DNA of 22,539 bases from assembly GCA_001800675.1 (NCBI GenBank), contig MGVW01000066.1, forward strand, positions 1-22,539, in the 5' to 3' direction. Positions 1 to 6,470 of the stretch are shown here, piece after piece. The position numbers and the translations under genes were made by a program. Each line of letters starts with the position of its first letter. The stretch's first letter is position 1. The DNA is from Euryarchaeota archaeon RBG_13_57_23. Lineage in GTDB: Archaea > Thermoplasmatota > Thermoplasmata > UBA10834. The notes below the pieces were generated by a model. That model searched no databases. It was given only the letters and a program-made list of their open reading frames with translations, and was not told the DNA's origin.

Positions 1-378
1 CCGGGATACTGGTCCCCCATCAAATTGTCAGTCCTGGCGTTCGCATTCATACTCGGCAGCTTCGTGACTGTCGGGGCGATAAATGAACCCATCCCGTATC
101 AGGTGTCGATAATGGTCTTGCTGATGCTCAGCGCCGTCGTTTTCGTCGTACTCTCCCTCAAGATGCCCCCTGTGAACAACAGGGTGCACATGGCCTACTT
201 CGCAAGCGGCCTGCTCGGGTTCATGGTCTTCCTGGGACTCGTGCTGGGCATGGGCGGTGCGATCGACATGGCCATCGTGGCGATCGTGACAGCAGTCTTC
301 ATATGGGATTTCACTCGATGGTCCAAGGGCCTGCCCGTGCGCGTCTTCAAGGTCAGGCCGTTCGTCGTGAAGAACTAG
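1..378 (+). CDS. C-terminal part of an unrecognised integral membrane protein (5' partial)
   Basis: The reading frame is open to the left edge of the window, and no stop precedes the TTG at 25, so the gene probably begins upstream and only its last ~125 codons are visible. The visible part is very hydrophobic, with about four membrane segments (around codons 8-30, 38-55, 65-85 and 85-105). It ends in a short basic tail containing WSKGLP and VRPFVVKN. No catalytic motif or family signature was recognised, so no function is assigned. The TAG stop at 376-378 directly abuts the encoded CCA of the convergent tRNA-Asn. That the frame is real rests on its long hydrophobic pattern and GC-rich third positions typical of the neighbouring genes. 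Confidence 0.7.
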   Translation, partial: PGYWSPIKLSVLAFAFILGSFVTVGAINEPIPYQVSIMVLLMLSAVVFVVLSLKMPPVNNRVHMAYFASGLLGFMVFLGLVLGMGGAIDMAIVAIVTAVFIWDFTRWSKGLPVRVFKVRPFVVKN

Positions 379-454
379 TGGCGCCGTCGAGCGGATTCGA
401 ACCGCTGACCTTCCGCTTAACAGGCGGACGCTCTACCGACTGAGCTACGACGGC
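379..454 (-). tRNA. tRNA-Asn (anticodon GTT), CCA encoded
   Basis: The minus strand folds as a complete cloverleaf. The 7-bp acceptor stem is GCCGTCG/CGACGGC (448-454 with 383-389). The D-arm contains AGCTCAGTCGGTAGAGC. The anticodon stem is TCCGC/GCGGA with loop CTGTTAA, placing anticodon GTT at + strand 419-421. The T-arm contains GGTTCGAATCC. The discriminator is G (382) and CCA is genomically encoded (379-381). There is no intron and the variable loop is short. GTT decodes both Asn codons. Confidence 0.97.
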
Positions 455-488
455 ATCTGAATGCGCGGGCGCAGTTAGAGTGACCGGT

Positions 489-498
489 TAGATAAGCC
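489..498 (-). promoter_or_regulatory. TATA-like box of tRNA-Asn
   Basis: On the minus strand GGCTTATCTA lies about 35-44 nt upstream of the mature tRNA 5' end at 454. This is a plausible position for a box A whose transcript starts about 25 nt downstream with a short leader removed by RNase P. The call is based on position and AT-richness only. Confidence 0.45.
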
Positions 499-552
499 TT
501 TTGACACCCTAGCGTCGAGTCTGGATGAGAACTATGGGGCGGGAGCTCGAGT

Positions 553-873
553 CTACTCGATCGACTCCCGCAGCTCATTGACCGTATTGCTCATGGTCTC
601 CAGGATCTCCTTCAGGTGGTCGAGGAAATCCTGTATCTTCTCGGTCGTGACGGCCCCGTCTGGCGAAGGTTCGATCAAGCCTTCTTGCTCCAGTATCCTG
701 AGCGAGTATCTCACCTTGTGCTGCGGATACTCCAGCATCTCCGAGAGCCGGATGATGCCGATGGGCTCGTTGTCCATTATCGCCTTGAGCATCGCGACGT
801 GTCTCTGCAAAAGCTCAATCTCTGTCTCAATCTTGCTCGTCAGCACGGACTTGCCTTTTCCCTTCATCTGCAT
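553..873 (-). CDS. Small coiled-coil/winged-helix predicted transcriptional regulator
   Basis: This 106-aa protein has an N-terminal amphipathic helix rich in Glu/Leu (about residues 12-32). A winged-helix DNA-binding core follows (about 33-75), with the recognisable elements GIIRLSEMLEYPQHKVRYSLRILEQEGLI. A C-terminal amphipathic helix (about 78-104) probably mediates dimerisation. The layout is common among archaeal one-domain regulators; target and ligand are unknown. GGAGAGG stands 2 nt before the ATG at 873 on the minus strand, and a second in-frame ATG lies two codons in. The gene is divergent from the ABC exporter operon and shares its roughly 95-nt upstream region, so it may control that operon. 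That is inference from context. Confidence 0.82.
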   Translation of the reverse strand: MQMKGKGKSVLTSKIETEIELLQRHVAMLKAIMDNEPIGIIRLSEMLEYPQHKVRYSLRILEQEGLIEPSPDGAVTTEKIQDFLDHLKEILETMSNTVNELRESIE

Positions 874-925
874 CGCCTCTCCGAGGAAACTGGGCTACGT
901 CTTGTCGTGCTACATGATAACACTT

Positions 926-938
926 GGAATATTTGAAG
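926..938. promoter_or_regulatory. AT-rich element between divergent regulator and ABC operon, TATA candidate for both
   Basis: GGAATATTTGAAG is nearly symmetric and can be read as a TATA element on either strand. On the plus strand it would set transcription start near 957-960, just before the leader ORF at 968. On the minus strand transcription would start near 905, about 30 nt upstream of the regulator ATG at 873. One bidirectional box would couple the two genes. Confidence 0.4.
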
Positions 939-967
939 CGCAGAGGGGGAACAAACGGGGTGGTAGC

Positions 968-1012
968 ATGGTCGGCAACCAAATTTCAAATAACCAGCAA
1001 GGAATAGCGTAG
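968..1012 (+). CDS. 14-codon leader ORF upstream of, and in frame with, the ABC ATPase
   Basis: ATG at 968 opens a 14-codon frame (MVGNQISNNQQGIA) ended by TAG at 1010-1012. It is preceded by a G-rich stretch (ACGGGGTGG), which is a better ribosome-binding candidate than anything in front of the ATPase ATG at 1019. The stop lies two codons before that ATG and in the same frame. Possible roles are a leader peptide enabling reinitiation, or no role at all. Whether it is translated cannot be judged from one sequence. Confidence 0.3.
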   Translation: MVGNQISNNQQGIA

Positions 1013-1018
1013 CAGAGA

Positions 1019-1765
1019 ATGGCAGTCATCGAGGGCCGCGACCTTGTCAAGGACTACGGGGGCATGAAGGCCCTCGATAGGGTGTCTATTACAGTCAACG
1101 AGGGGGACTTCTTCGGCTTCTTCGGACCGAATGGAGCAGGCAAGACGACGTTGATCAGGATCCTCACGGGCCAGCTGGAGCCCAGTTCGGGCTCCGCCAC
1201 CGTCATGGGGGTCGATGTCGTCAAGGAGCCCATGCGGGTGAAGGAGCTGATAGGGATCGTGCCCGAGGTCGAGAGCCCGCCGACGTACCTCACGGCCTAT
1301 GAGTACCTGTATTTCGTGGGCAAGGTCAGGAAGCTGGACAAGCTGGAGGATCGGATAGACAAGTGGCTTTCGTTCTTCGACCTCCTTGAGAAGAAGGGAA
1401 CGATATGCAAGGACATGTCCAAGGGGATGCGGCAGAAGGTCATGCTCGCGTCCGCTTTCATCCACGAGCCCAAGATGCTCTTCCTCGACGAGCCTTTCAT
1501 CAATCTGGACCCGATCTATCAGAGACAGCTAAGGGAGTATCTGGAGGGGTTTGTCGAGAAGGGGGGCACGGTCTTCATGGCCTCGCATATCCTAGAGATA
1601 TCCGAGAGGCTCTGCAACCGGCTCGCGATAGTCAATCTTGGGAAGGTGGTCGCCGAGGGTCGGATAGAGGACCTTCTCAGGGAAGGGGAGAACCTCGAGA
1701 GGCTGTTCTTGAGGTCTGTGGGGCTGAAGGCTATCGGGGGTGACCCCACACGAAAGACCTCCTGA
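1019..1765 (+). CDS. ABC-2-type transporter, ATP-binding protein
   Basis: This 248-aa nucleotide-binding subunit is of the drug/lipid-exporter or Na+-exporter (DrrA/NatA-like) type. Visible motifs are Walker A GPNGAGKTT (Lys42), a Q-loop region with Glu83 where Gln is commonest (GIVPEVE), the signature MSKGMRQK, Walker B LFLDEPF with catalytic Glu, a D-loop NLDP, and the switch His in MASHILE. It should hydrolyse ATP at the inner membrane face to drive the permease encoded 5 nt downstream. ATG 1019 is chosen because the family's first strand (AVIEGRDLVKDYG) begins immediately after it and a TAG lies in frame just upstream. The substrate cannot be deduced. Confidence 0.93.
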   Translation: MAVIEGRDLVKDYGGMKALDRVSITVNEGDFFGFFGPNGAGKTTLIRILTGQLEPSSGSATVMGVDVVKEPMRVKELIGIVPEVESPPTYLTAYEYLYFVGKVRKLDKLEDRIDKWLSFFDLLEKKGTICKDMSKGMRQKVMLASAFIHEPKMLFLDEPFINLDPIYQRQLREYLEGFVEKGGTVFMASHILEISERLCNRLAIVNLGKVVAEGRIEDLLREGENLERLFLRSVGLKAIGGDPTRKTS

Positions 1766-1770
1766 AGCTG

Positions 1771-3216
1771 ATGCTGAAGGAGGAGTTCCGGACTCACTCG
1801 TCGTACTCGGGCAAACAGCGTTTTCTGACGTTCCCGCTCTTCGTCCTGATACTGTCTTTCTTCTCGGGCCTGACCTTGGAACGCATGACGGTGCAAGTCC
1901 CATTGGAGCAGATGGGCGTGTTCGCCAACCTCTCCTCGTTCTTGTACGGGTTGAGCGTCGGCGCGTTCGGCGTGATGGGCAGGGAGTACCTCGAGAGACG
2001 GCATGGAGCGAGCAACTACCTCGTGGCGATGCCTTACTTGCTGCCCCTCTCGTTCCGGACGACCTTCATCGGGATCTACCTCAGGGATGCGGTCTTCTAT
2101 ATCCTCCTGATGCTGGCCCCAGCAACTATTGGGTTGGCCCTCGCCGCGCCCATAGCGGGCTTCCACCTTACCAGCATCGGATTGCTCTTCATCGCGGTGC
2201 TCCTAAGCTTCATGTTCGGCCTGTCGCTCAGCTTCATGGCCTCGGTGGTGTACATCAGGAACGTCCCGGCGTTCCTGGGCATAACGGCCGCAATCGCCGC
2301 GTTGTTCGTGACCCACAGCTTCTTTGGTGTTCCGGCATTGGATGTGATGGTGCCTTCTCTCGGGTTCCAGATGAACGTCCGTCCCTTCGGTGACGACTAC
2401 GGAACGGCGCTGTTGTACGCCGCGGCAGTCGCCGTCGCCACCACCGTGTTCACGCTGTTGGCGTTCGTGCTGGTGCAGGTCCGCATCAACATCGCCTCTC
2501 GGATGCACGAAGACCTGCTCCCGAGGATATACGGGCATGTCGGGTTCATGAAAGGCCTCAATAGGACGCTGATCGCGAAGGAGTTCCTGGACCTCCGAAG
2601 GAGCGGGACCATCGCGAAGATGTTCTTCTCGTTCGTGTTGCCGCTTCTGTTCCTGTCCTTCACGACCTGGTACGTGAACTACGGCCTCGCCATCCCGGTG
2701 GGGTTCAATGCGGTGTTCTACGCGGCCATGGTGGGGTTCGTCGGCGTCATGATGTACAGTTGGCTGAACAACGTGGACCTTGCCGAGTACTATTCACTCC
2801 TGCCTGTGACCGTTCCTCAGCTGATCAAGATACGGATACTCGTCTTCCTGTTCCTCACGCTCGGGATATCGACTTTCTTCGTGGTCGCGATCTCTATCCT
2901 TAACGGAGAGACGGAGCTGCTCTGGCTTGCGCTGATCGTCATGTTCATAACCTCGCTCTATACCGTCGTCATGACCGCCTATCTGACCGGCCTCAAGACG
3001 AACACTTTCCTCTTCGACACGAGCGTGCTCATGCGGTTCAGCGTGCTCTCATTCTTCCCCGATCTCTGCCTGACGATCCTCTCCTTCTCGCTTCTGGCCG
3101 ACTGGGTCATCGCCGTGGCCGGGATCGCGCTGGTCCTGGTGATGTTGTCCGTGGCCACTGTCCTCTTCTTCCGGGGGATCGACATGAAGTGGGATCGCAC
3201 TCCGTTCGCCGCGTGA
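1771..3216 (+). CDS. ABC-2-type transporter permease, 481 aa
   Basis: This is a large hydrophobic protein with roughly 11-12 predicted membrane helices. It has an internal two-fold organisation. Each half opens with an amphipathic, charged segment followed by a hydrophobic helix: LKEEFRTHSS... then FPLFVLILSFFSG near residue 25, and IAKEFLDLRRSG... then FFSFVLPLLFLSF near residue 290. This resembles ABC-2 permeases in which two six-helix units are fused in one chain, so a single copy could form the full transmembrane pathway with an ATPase dimer. It starts 5 nt after the ATPase stop and is surely co-transcribed with it. An exporter of a lipid-like or toxic compound is the usual role, but substrate evidence is lacking. 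Confidence 0.85.
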   Translation: MLKEEFRTHSSYSGKQRFLTFPLFVLILSFFSGLTLERMTVQVPLEQMGVFANLSSFLYGLSVGAFGVMGREYLERRHGASNYLVAMPYLLPLSFRTTFIGIYLRDAVFYILLMLAPATIGLALAAPIAGFHLTSIGLLFIAVLLSFMFGLSLSFMASVVYIRNVPAFLGITAAIAALFVTHSFFGVPALDVMVPSLGFQMNVRPFGDDYGTALLYAAAVAVATTVFTLLAFVLVQVRINIASRMHEDLLPRIYGHVGFMKGLNRTLIAKEFLDLRRSGTIAKMFFSFVLPLLFLSFTTWYVNYGLAIPVGFNAVFYAAMVGFVGVMMYSWLNNVDLAEYYSLLPVTVPQLIKIRILVFLFLTLGISTFFVVAISILNGETELLWLALIVMFITSLYTVVMTAYLTGLKTNTFLFDTSVLMRFSVLSFFPDLCLTILSFSLLADWVIAVAGIALVLVMLSVATVLFFRGIDMKWDRTPFAA

Positions 3217-3245
3217 CAGAAACATTATCTCCCTTCTGGGTCGTT

Positions 3246-3836
3246 ATGCGAGTTCGGTCTCACATGAGGAAGGATGTACTGGTCAGGCGGGGCATGCACG
3301 CCCTCATCGCTCTGACGCCTCTGTATTTCGCACTGCCGGTGGAGCTGCCAGTCGAGCCTCTGAGACGGTGGATGCTGCTCATGGTGTTCTTCATCGGTGT
3401 CAGCGTCTTCGAAGTCGTCAGGCTCTGGAAAGGGGTCATCTTCCTTGGACTGAGGCCTCACGAGAAGGGCCGGATCGCCTCTTTCGTCTGGGCCGCCGCG
3501 GGAGTCACCTTGCTGCTCTGGCTCTTTCCAGAGGATATCGCTTCGGGTGCCCTTGTGGCCATGGCGGTCGTGGATCCGCTTGCCGGAGAGCTGAGGGGGT
3601 CCAGGGTCAGGGACATCGTGACCGTGCCGGTGTCGCTCTTCGCATACTTCGCCCTGTTTCTTGTCATCTCGGTATTCGTGGGCGGTCGGGAACTCACGGT
3701 GTACATAGCCTTGGCTGTTGTTGGAAGCGTAGTGGCTATCCCATCTGAGTGGGTCGAGGTGAGGTGCGTGGACGACGACTTCCTGATGCTCGTTCTGCCA
3801 GCGCTGGCGATGACAGGGCTGTCGTACCTGCTCTGA
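3246..3836 (+). CDS. Dolichol/polyprenol-kinase-like integral membrane protein
   Basis: The protein is 196 aa with about six membrane helices. Hallmarks resembling the CTP-dependent dolichol/phytol kinase and CDP-diglyceride synthase-like family are an N-terminal RRGMHALIAL segment (cf. RK-x-x-H), VVDPLAGELRG in the middle (cf. the GDPLA motif) and a C-terminal VDDDFLMLVLPAL (cf. DDNLT-x-P). These proteins phosphorylate polyprenols used as glycan carriers. The motif match is partial (VDPLA for GDPLA, DDDFL for DDNLT), so activity is uncertain. The frame extends to GTG 3189, overlapping the permease. ATG 3246 or 3264 is more likely because an AT-rich element (AACATTATCT, about 3221-3230) lies about 20-30 nt upstream. 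The 3' end is convergent with the OB-fold gene. Confidence 0.68.
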   Translation: MRVRSHMRKDVLVRRGMHALIALTPLYFALPVELPVEPLRRWMLLMVFFIGVSVFEVVRLWKGVIFLGLRPHEKGRIASFVWAAAGVTLLLWLFPEDIASGALVAMAVVDPLAGELRGSRVRDIVTVPVSLFAYFALFLVISVFVGGRELTVYIALAVVGSVVAIPSEWVEVRCVDDDFLMLVLPALAMTGLSYLL

Positions 3837-3853
3837 ACGCGCCGCCGTCGGGC

Positions 3854-4150
3854 TTATTCGACCAGTTCGAGCTTGCCGAACTTGCCTGCGCTGACCTGCA
3901 GCTTGTTTTTGTAGGAGGTCGTCCACCCGTTCGTGATTCGGATCTTCGCATTCAGCGCGACCTTCTCGATATCGTCGTTCCAGAGCGACACGGAAATGGT
4001 GTCGCCATTGTCGTCTTGCCCTGTGGCGTCGCATACCCTTCCGGCGGCGCCGCTCCATTTCGAGCTCCACTCCCTGGGCTCCTTCTTTTCGATTATAGTC
4101 AGGACTATCTCGTCGACTTTCATCTTGTCCTTGAGGTCCTTTGCCATCAT
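3854..4150 (-). CDS. OB-fold single-stranded-DNA-binding protein (RPA/SOSS-B-like)
   Basis: At 98 aa it is a single OB-fold. Strand 1 is near IVLTIIEKKEPREW, followed by the typical loop GRVCDATGQDDNGDTISVSLWNDD (about residues 37-60). The closing strands are AKIRITNGWTTSYKNKLQVSAGKFGKLELVE, whose ITNG and LQVSAG-x-G-x-LE phrasing is characteristic of short archaeal RPA-like proteins. Aromatic residues (Trp28, Trp32, Trp57, Trp75) are available for base stacking. It would bind ssDNA in replication or repair; an RNA-binding role is possible. Two tandem ATGs (4150 and 4147) begin the gene, without a Shine-Dalgarno. A TATA-like TTTAAGTATA about 33-42 nt upstream suggests a very short leader. Confidence 0.85.
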   Translation of the reverse strand: MMAKDLKDKMKVDEIVLTIIEKKEPREWSSKWSGAAGRVCDATGQDDNGDTISVSLWNDDIEKVALNAKIRITNGWTTSYKNKLQVSAGKFGKLELVE

Positions 4151-4182
4151 TTGGACACACTCTGCGGGCTGTAAAAGATATC

Positions 4183-4192
4183 TATACTTAAA
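4183..4192 (-). promoter_or_regulatory. TATA-like box of the OB-fold gene
   Basis: On the minus strand TTTAAGTATA lies 33-42 nt upstream of the ATG at 4150. It matches the archaeal TATA consensus well and would give a leader of roughly 10 nt. It is the most AT-rich part of the divergent spacer 4151-4334. Confidence 0.55.
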
Positions 4193-4302
4193 ACTCGTGC
4201 CCTACGAATTGTCCATTTTTAGTCGTTGCTCGGTCCGCATTTTCGACCGGATTTTCAACTTAGCCAGTAGGTCAGAAAAGGACATCAATGCCTCCAATTA
4301 GG

Positions 4303-4310
4303 CTTATATG
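4303..4310 (+). promoter_or_regulatory. TATA-like box of the regulator-trm56 operon
   Basis: CTTATATG is centred about 28 nt before ATG 4335, so the transcript should be essentially leaderless. No Shine-Dalgarno precedes that ATG, which fits. The rest of the 184-nt spacer 4151-4334 contains only the two opposing promoters and no other recognisable element. Confidence 0.55.
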
Positions 4311-4334
4311 CCCACAATAGAATAGGGTGCGTCT

Positions 4335-4832
4335 ATGACGAGGATCAAGGTTATCACCGAGCCGGCTGAGCTCGTTCCGATGTTCCGGGCGGTCGATACC
4401 AAGGTCAAAAGAGAGGTTCTGAAACTAGTCACCCTCGAATGGCACACCCTCCAAGATATCGAGCGTCAGTTCGGTTCCGCGGGGAGGGACGCCCTGCTTT
4501 TCTTCGAGAAGATGAAGTTGGTCGAGACACGGTGGCAGACCTCGACCGAGGGTAAGCCCGAGAAGGCCTATCACACGTACTACACATCGTTCCACATAAA
4601 CGCCTCCTGGCCTGTCTACGAGATAAGCGACGTGCTCGCAGCCGCCGTGATGGAGGAGAAGGAGTTCCAGAAGATTGAGAAGCAGATCCATGAAATGGTG
4701 GGCGCTCAGGGCAAGTTCGCCGGCGACGTGGCCGAAGTCCTCGGAGTCACCTTCACGATGCTCAAGAGCCTCGTCAAGCGGAGCACCAAACTGGATTACA
4801 GGGGCCACAGGATCGAGAGGTTGAAGGAGTAA
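4335..4832 (+). CDS. ArsR-like winged-helix transcriptional regulator
   Basis: This 165-aa protein has the pattern of an archaeal ArsR-like group that I associate with COG4738. An N-terminal winged helix spans about residues 12-60 (VDTKVKREVLKLVTLEWHTLQ, then the recognition helix and LLFFEKMKLVETRW). The wing region carries the conserved-looking GKPEKAYHTYYTS (about 73-85). The C-terminal half (about 100-160) is helical and contains a second small HTH-like unit, VAEVLGVTFTMLKSLVKRSTKL. It starts the operon with trm56 10 nt downstream, and its ATG fits a leaderless transcript from the TATA at 4303. Its ligand and target are unknown; a link to tRNA modification is only positional. Confidence 0.8.
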   Translation: MTRIKVITEPAELVPMFRAVDTKVKREVLKLVTLEWHTLQDIERQFGSAGRDALLFFEKMKLVETRWQTSTEGKPEKAYHTYYTSFHINASWPVYEISDVLAAAVMEEKEFQKIEKQIHEMVGAQGKFAGDVAEVLGVTFTMLKSLVKRSTKLDYRGHRIERLKE

Positions 4833-4842
4833 AGCTCTCCGG

Positions 4843-5394
4843 ATGGTTCACATGATCGTCGTCCTAAGGCTCGGCCATCGACCGAAGCGGGATCAGAGGG
4901 TCACCACGCACGTGGCGCTGGCAGCAAGGGCGCTTGGGGCGGATGAGATATGGGTCTCTGAGCAAGATGCCAAGCTCGAGCAGACCATACGAAGCGTAGT
5001 GGGGCGGTTCGGAGGCAGCTTCAGGATAAAGACAGGAGTCGAATGGCGGAAGGCGATCAGATCCTGGAAAGGCGAAGTCGTACATCTTACGATGTACGGT
5101 GAGAGCCTCTCCAAGGCATTGCCCAAGATCAAATCCAGGAAGCTGATGGTGGTCGTCGGGGCCGAGAAGGTACCGCGCGAGGTCTACGAATTGGTGGACT
5201 GGAACATATCAATCGGCAACCAACCACATTCGGAGGTCGCCGCACTTGCCATATTCCTGGACAGGCTCAAGGGTGGAAAGAAGTTGGAGCGGAAGGTGAA
5301 GGGGGGTCGGCTCGCCATCGTGCCCAACCCGAGGGGGAAGACCGTAGTTGACAGCGAAGAAGGCAAAGGAAGAGCAGCTACCAGGAAAGGATGA
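4843..5394 (+). CDS. trm56: tRNA (cytidine(56)-2'-O)-methyltransferase
   Basis: This 183-aa SPOUT-family enzyme uses S-adenosylmethionine to 2'-O-methylate cytidine 56 in the T-loop of archaeal tRNAs. Diagnostic segments are the N-terminal VLRLGHRPKRDQRVTTHVALAARALGA (residues 6-32), the central HLTMYGESL, and the C-terminal VVVGAEKVPREVYE...NISIGNQPHSEVAALAIFLDRL, which forms the cofactor-binding knot. ATG 4843 is used; ATG 4852 is equally possible. The family is usually about 170-180 aa, so the protein is full-length. The C-terminal ~20 residues are basic and overlap the next gene by 47 nt. Confidence 0.93.
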   Translation: MVHMIVVLRLGHRPKRDQRVTTHVALAARALGADEIWVSEQDAKLEQTIRSVVGRFGGSFRIKTGVEWRKAIRSWKGEVVHLTMYGESLSKALPKIKSRKLMVVVGAEKVPREVYELVDWNISIGNQPHSEVAALAIFLDRLKGGKKLERKVKGGRLAIVPNPRGKTVVDSEEGKGRAATRKG

Positions 5395-5893
5395 TTGCCT
5401 CCGGATGCTCCGCGAGGCGGGCTGCGATCAGGCAGTCATCGACCACTGCGTGGCCGTCTCCGAACTCGCTGTCAAGATGGCAAGGAAGTGCAGAGCAGAC
5501 ATGGCGCTCGTGAGGGTTGGTGGGCTGCTTCATGATCTCGGCAGGTGCAAGACCCATGATCTAGGGCACGCGGTCGAGGGCGCTAAACTCGGGAGAGAAA
5601 TGAGCCTCCCAAAGGCAGTCGTGCTGATCATCGAGAGGCACATCGGGGGAGGGATATCGCCAGGGGAGGCGGTCAGACTGGGTCTGCCGGAGAAGGACTT
5701 CACGCCTTCGACCCTCGAAGAGAAGATAGTCGCCCATGCGGACAATCTCATGTCCGGGTCAAGGAGGACAAGGATTCAAGAGGCTGTATCTCACCTGGCG
5801 AGGAAAGGGGAGTTCGAGGCTGCACGCAAGGTACTCCGTCTTCACGAGGAGCTCTCCGAAATCTGCGGAATGAACTTGGACGATATCTACTAG
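5348..5893 (+). CDS. HD-domain phosphohydrolase, TIGR00295-like
   Basis: This 181-aa protein contains a complete HD metal-binding set: His in VIDHCVAVSELA (about residue 32), the HD pair in GLLHDLGR (about 61-62), His in HDLGHAVEG and IIERHIGGG, and Asp in VAHADNL. Archaeal proteins of this type (annotated in TIGR00295/COG1418) are predicted phosphohydrolases whose substrate I do not know. The start is taken as TTG 5348, inside the end of trm56, because GAGGGG lies about 13 nt upstream. ATG 5405 would remove only the first 19 residues. The 47-nt overlap implies translational coupling with trm56 and suggests a nucleotide or tRNA-related role. Confidence 0.85.
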   Translation: MTAKKAKEEQLPGKDDCLRMLREAGCDQAVIDHCVAVSELAVKMARKCRADMALVRVGGLLHDLGRCKTHDLGHAVEGAKLGREMSLPKAVVLIIERHIGGGISPGEAVRLGLPEKDFTPSTLEEKIVAHADNLMSGSRRTRIQEAVSHLARKGEFEAARKVLRLHEELSEICGMNLDDIY

Positions 5894-5917
5894 GCAAGAA
5901 TGTTCTTCGACCGCGCT

Positions 5918-6433
5918 TCATGTCCGATTCTTGTACCGCCTGAACTCGCCTCTCTTGTGTCGGTCTCTCAGCTCGTGATACTCCTCCGCATTTCGTTTGG
6001 CGGCATCCAGAAGCGATGGATCATTCTCGCGTACGACCTTAGCCGGGACACCTACCACAAGGCTTCCAGGGGGAACGATCATGCCCTCTCTCACAACAGC
6101 TCCAGCACCGACTATTGACCCAGACCCGATGCGGGCTCCGTCAAGGATGCAGGAGTTCATTCCGATGATCACATGGTCCTCTATGATGGCTGCATGTATT
6201 ATGGCTCCATGACCAACGGAGACATTCTTGCCGATGATCGTGGGCTTGCCGGGGTTGCCGTGAACCTGGCAGTGTTCCTGTATGCTGGATCCCTCTCCAA
6301 TCCGCACTTCGGAGAGGTCAGCTCTGATCACCGCATATGGCCAGATGCTGCATCCTTTCGCGATCTCGACATCTCCGATTATGATGGCCTCTGGAGCAAC
6401 ATAACAAGACGGGTCGACTTTGGGATCGGTCAC
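5918..6433 (-). CDS. Gamma-carbonic-anhydrase-like left-handed beta-helix protein
   Basis: The protein is built of hexapeptide repeats typical of left-handed beta-helices. It has the gamma-class zinc site: His in EHCQVH, His in SVGHGAIIH, and the second His of that segment, each spaced as in Cam/CamH proteins. It also has Arg/Asp in VIRADLSEV. About 171 aa, with a C-terminal helix (LLDAAKRNAEEYHELRDRHKR) that in this family packs across the trimer. It could hydrate CO2, or be an acyltransferase-like relative. The frame extends to TTG 6457, but that codon lies inside a TATA-like palindrome, so GTG 6433 (25 nt downstream) is preferred as a leaderless start. The stop is 24 nt from the convergent HD gene. 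Confidence 0.85.
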   Translation of the reverse strand: MTDPKVDPSCYVAPEAIIIGDVEIAKGCSIWPYAVIRADLSEVRIGEGSSIQEHCQVHGNPGKPTIIGKNVSVGHGAIIHAAIIEDHVIIGMNSCILDGARIGSGSIVGAGAVVREGMIVPPGSLVVGVPAKVVRENDPSLLDAAKRNAEEYHELRDRHKRGEFRRYKNRT

Positions 6434-6455
6434 ACCCGCGACAGCGCATGCGCGC

Positions 6456-6470
6456 AATAAATGCTTTATT
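6456..6470 (-). promoter_or_regulatory. Palindromic TATA-like element before the gamma-carbonic-anhydrase-like gene
   Basis: AATAAA and TTTATT form a perfect 6-bp inverted repeat around a TGC spacer. On the minus strand TTTATT is about 25 nt upstream of GTG 6433, ideal for a leaderless transcript. The element overlaps the stop codon (6466-6468) of the preceding PRC-barrel gene. Confidence 0.5.

Noticed and set aside
968..1765. Pyrrolysine-type readthrough of the TAG at 1010 giving a longer ABC ATPase
   Set aside because: The ATPase fold starts naturally at ATG 1019, and no pyrrolysine genes are in the window. Readthrough is less likely than a simple leader ORF.
1297..1903. Several minus-strand frames of 60-215 codons across the ABC ATPase gene
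   Set aside because: Shadow frames caused by GC-rich third positions. The plus-strand ATPase motifs are unambiguous.
3225..4160. 311-codon minus-strand open frame antisense to the dolichol-kinase-like gene and across the OB-fold gene
   Set aside because: Composition is dominated by Arg, His, Gln and Asp with no hydrophobic core or domain, and it overlaps two convincing genes. It is a GC-rich shadow frame.
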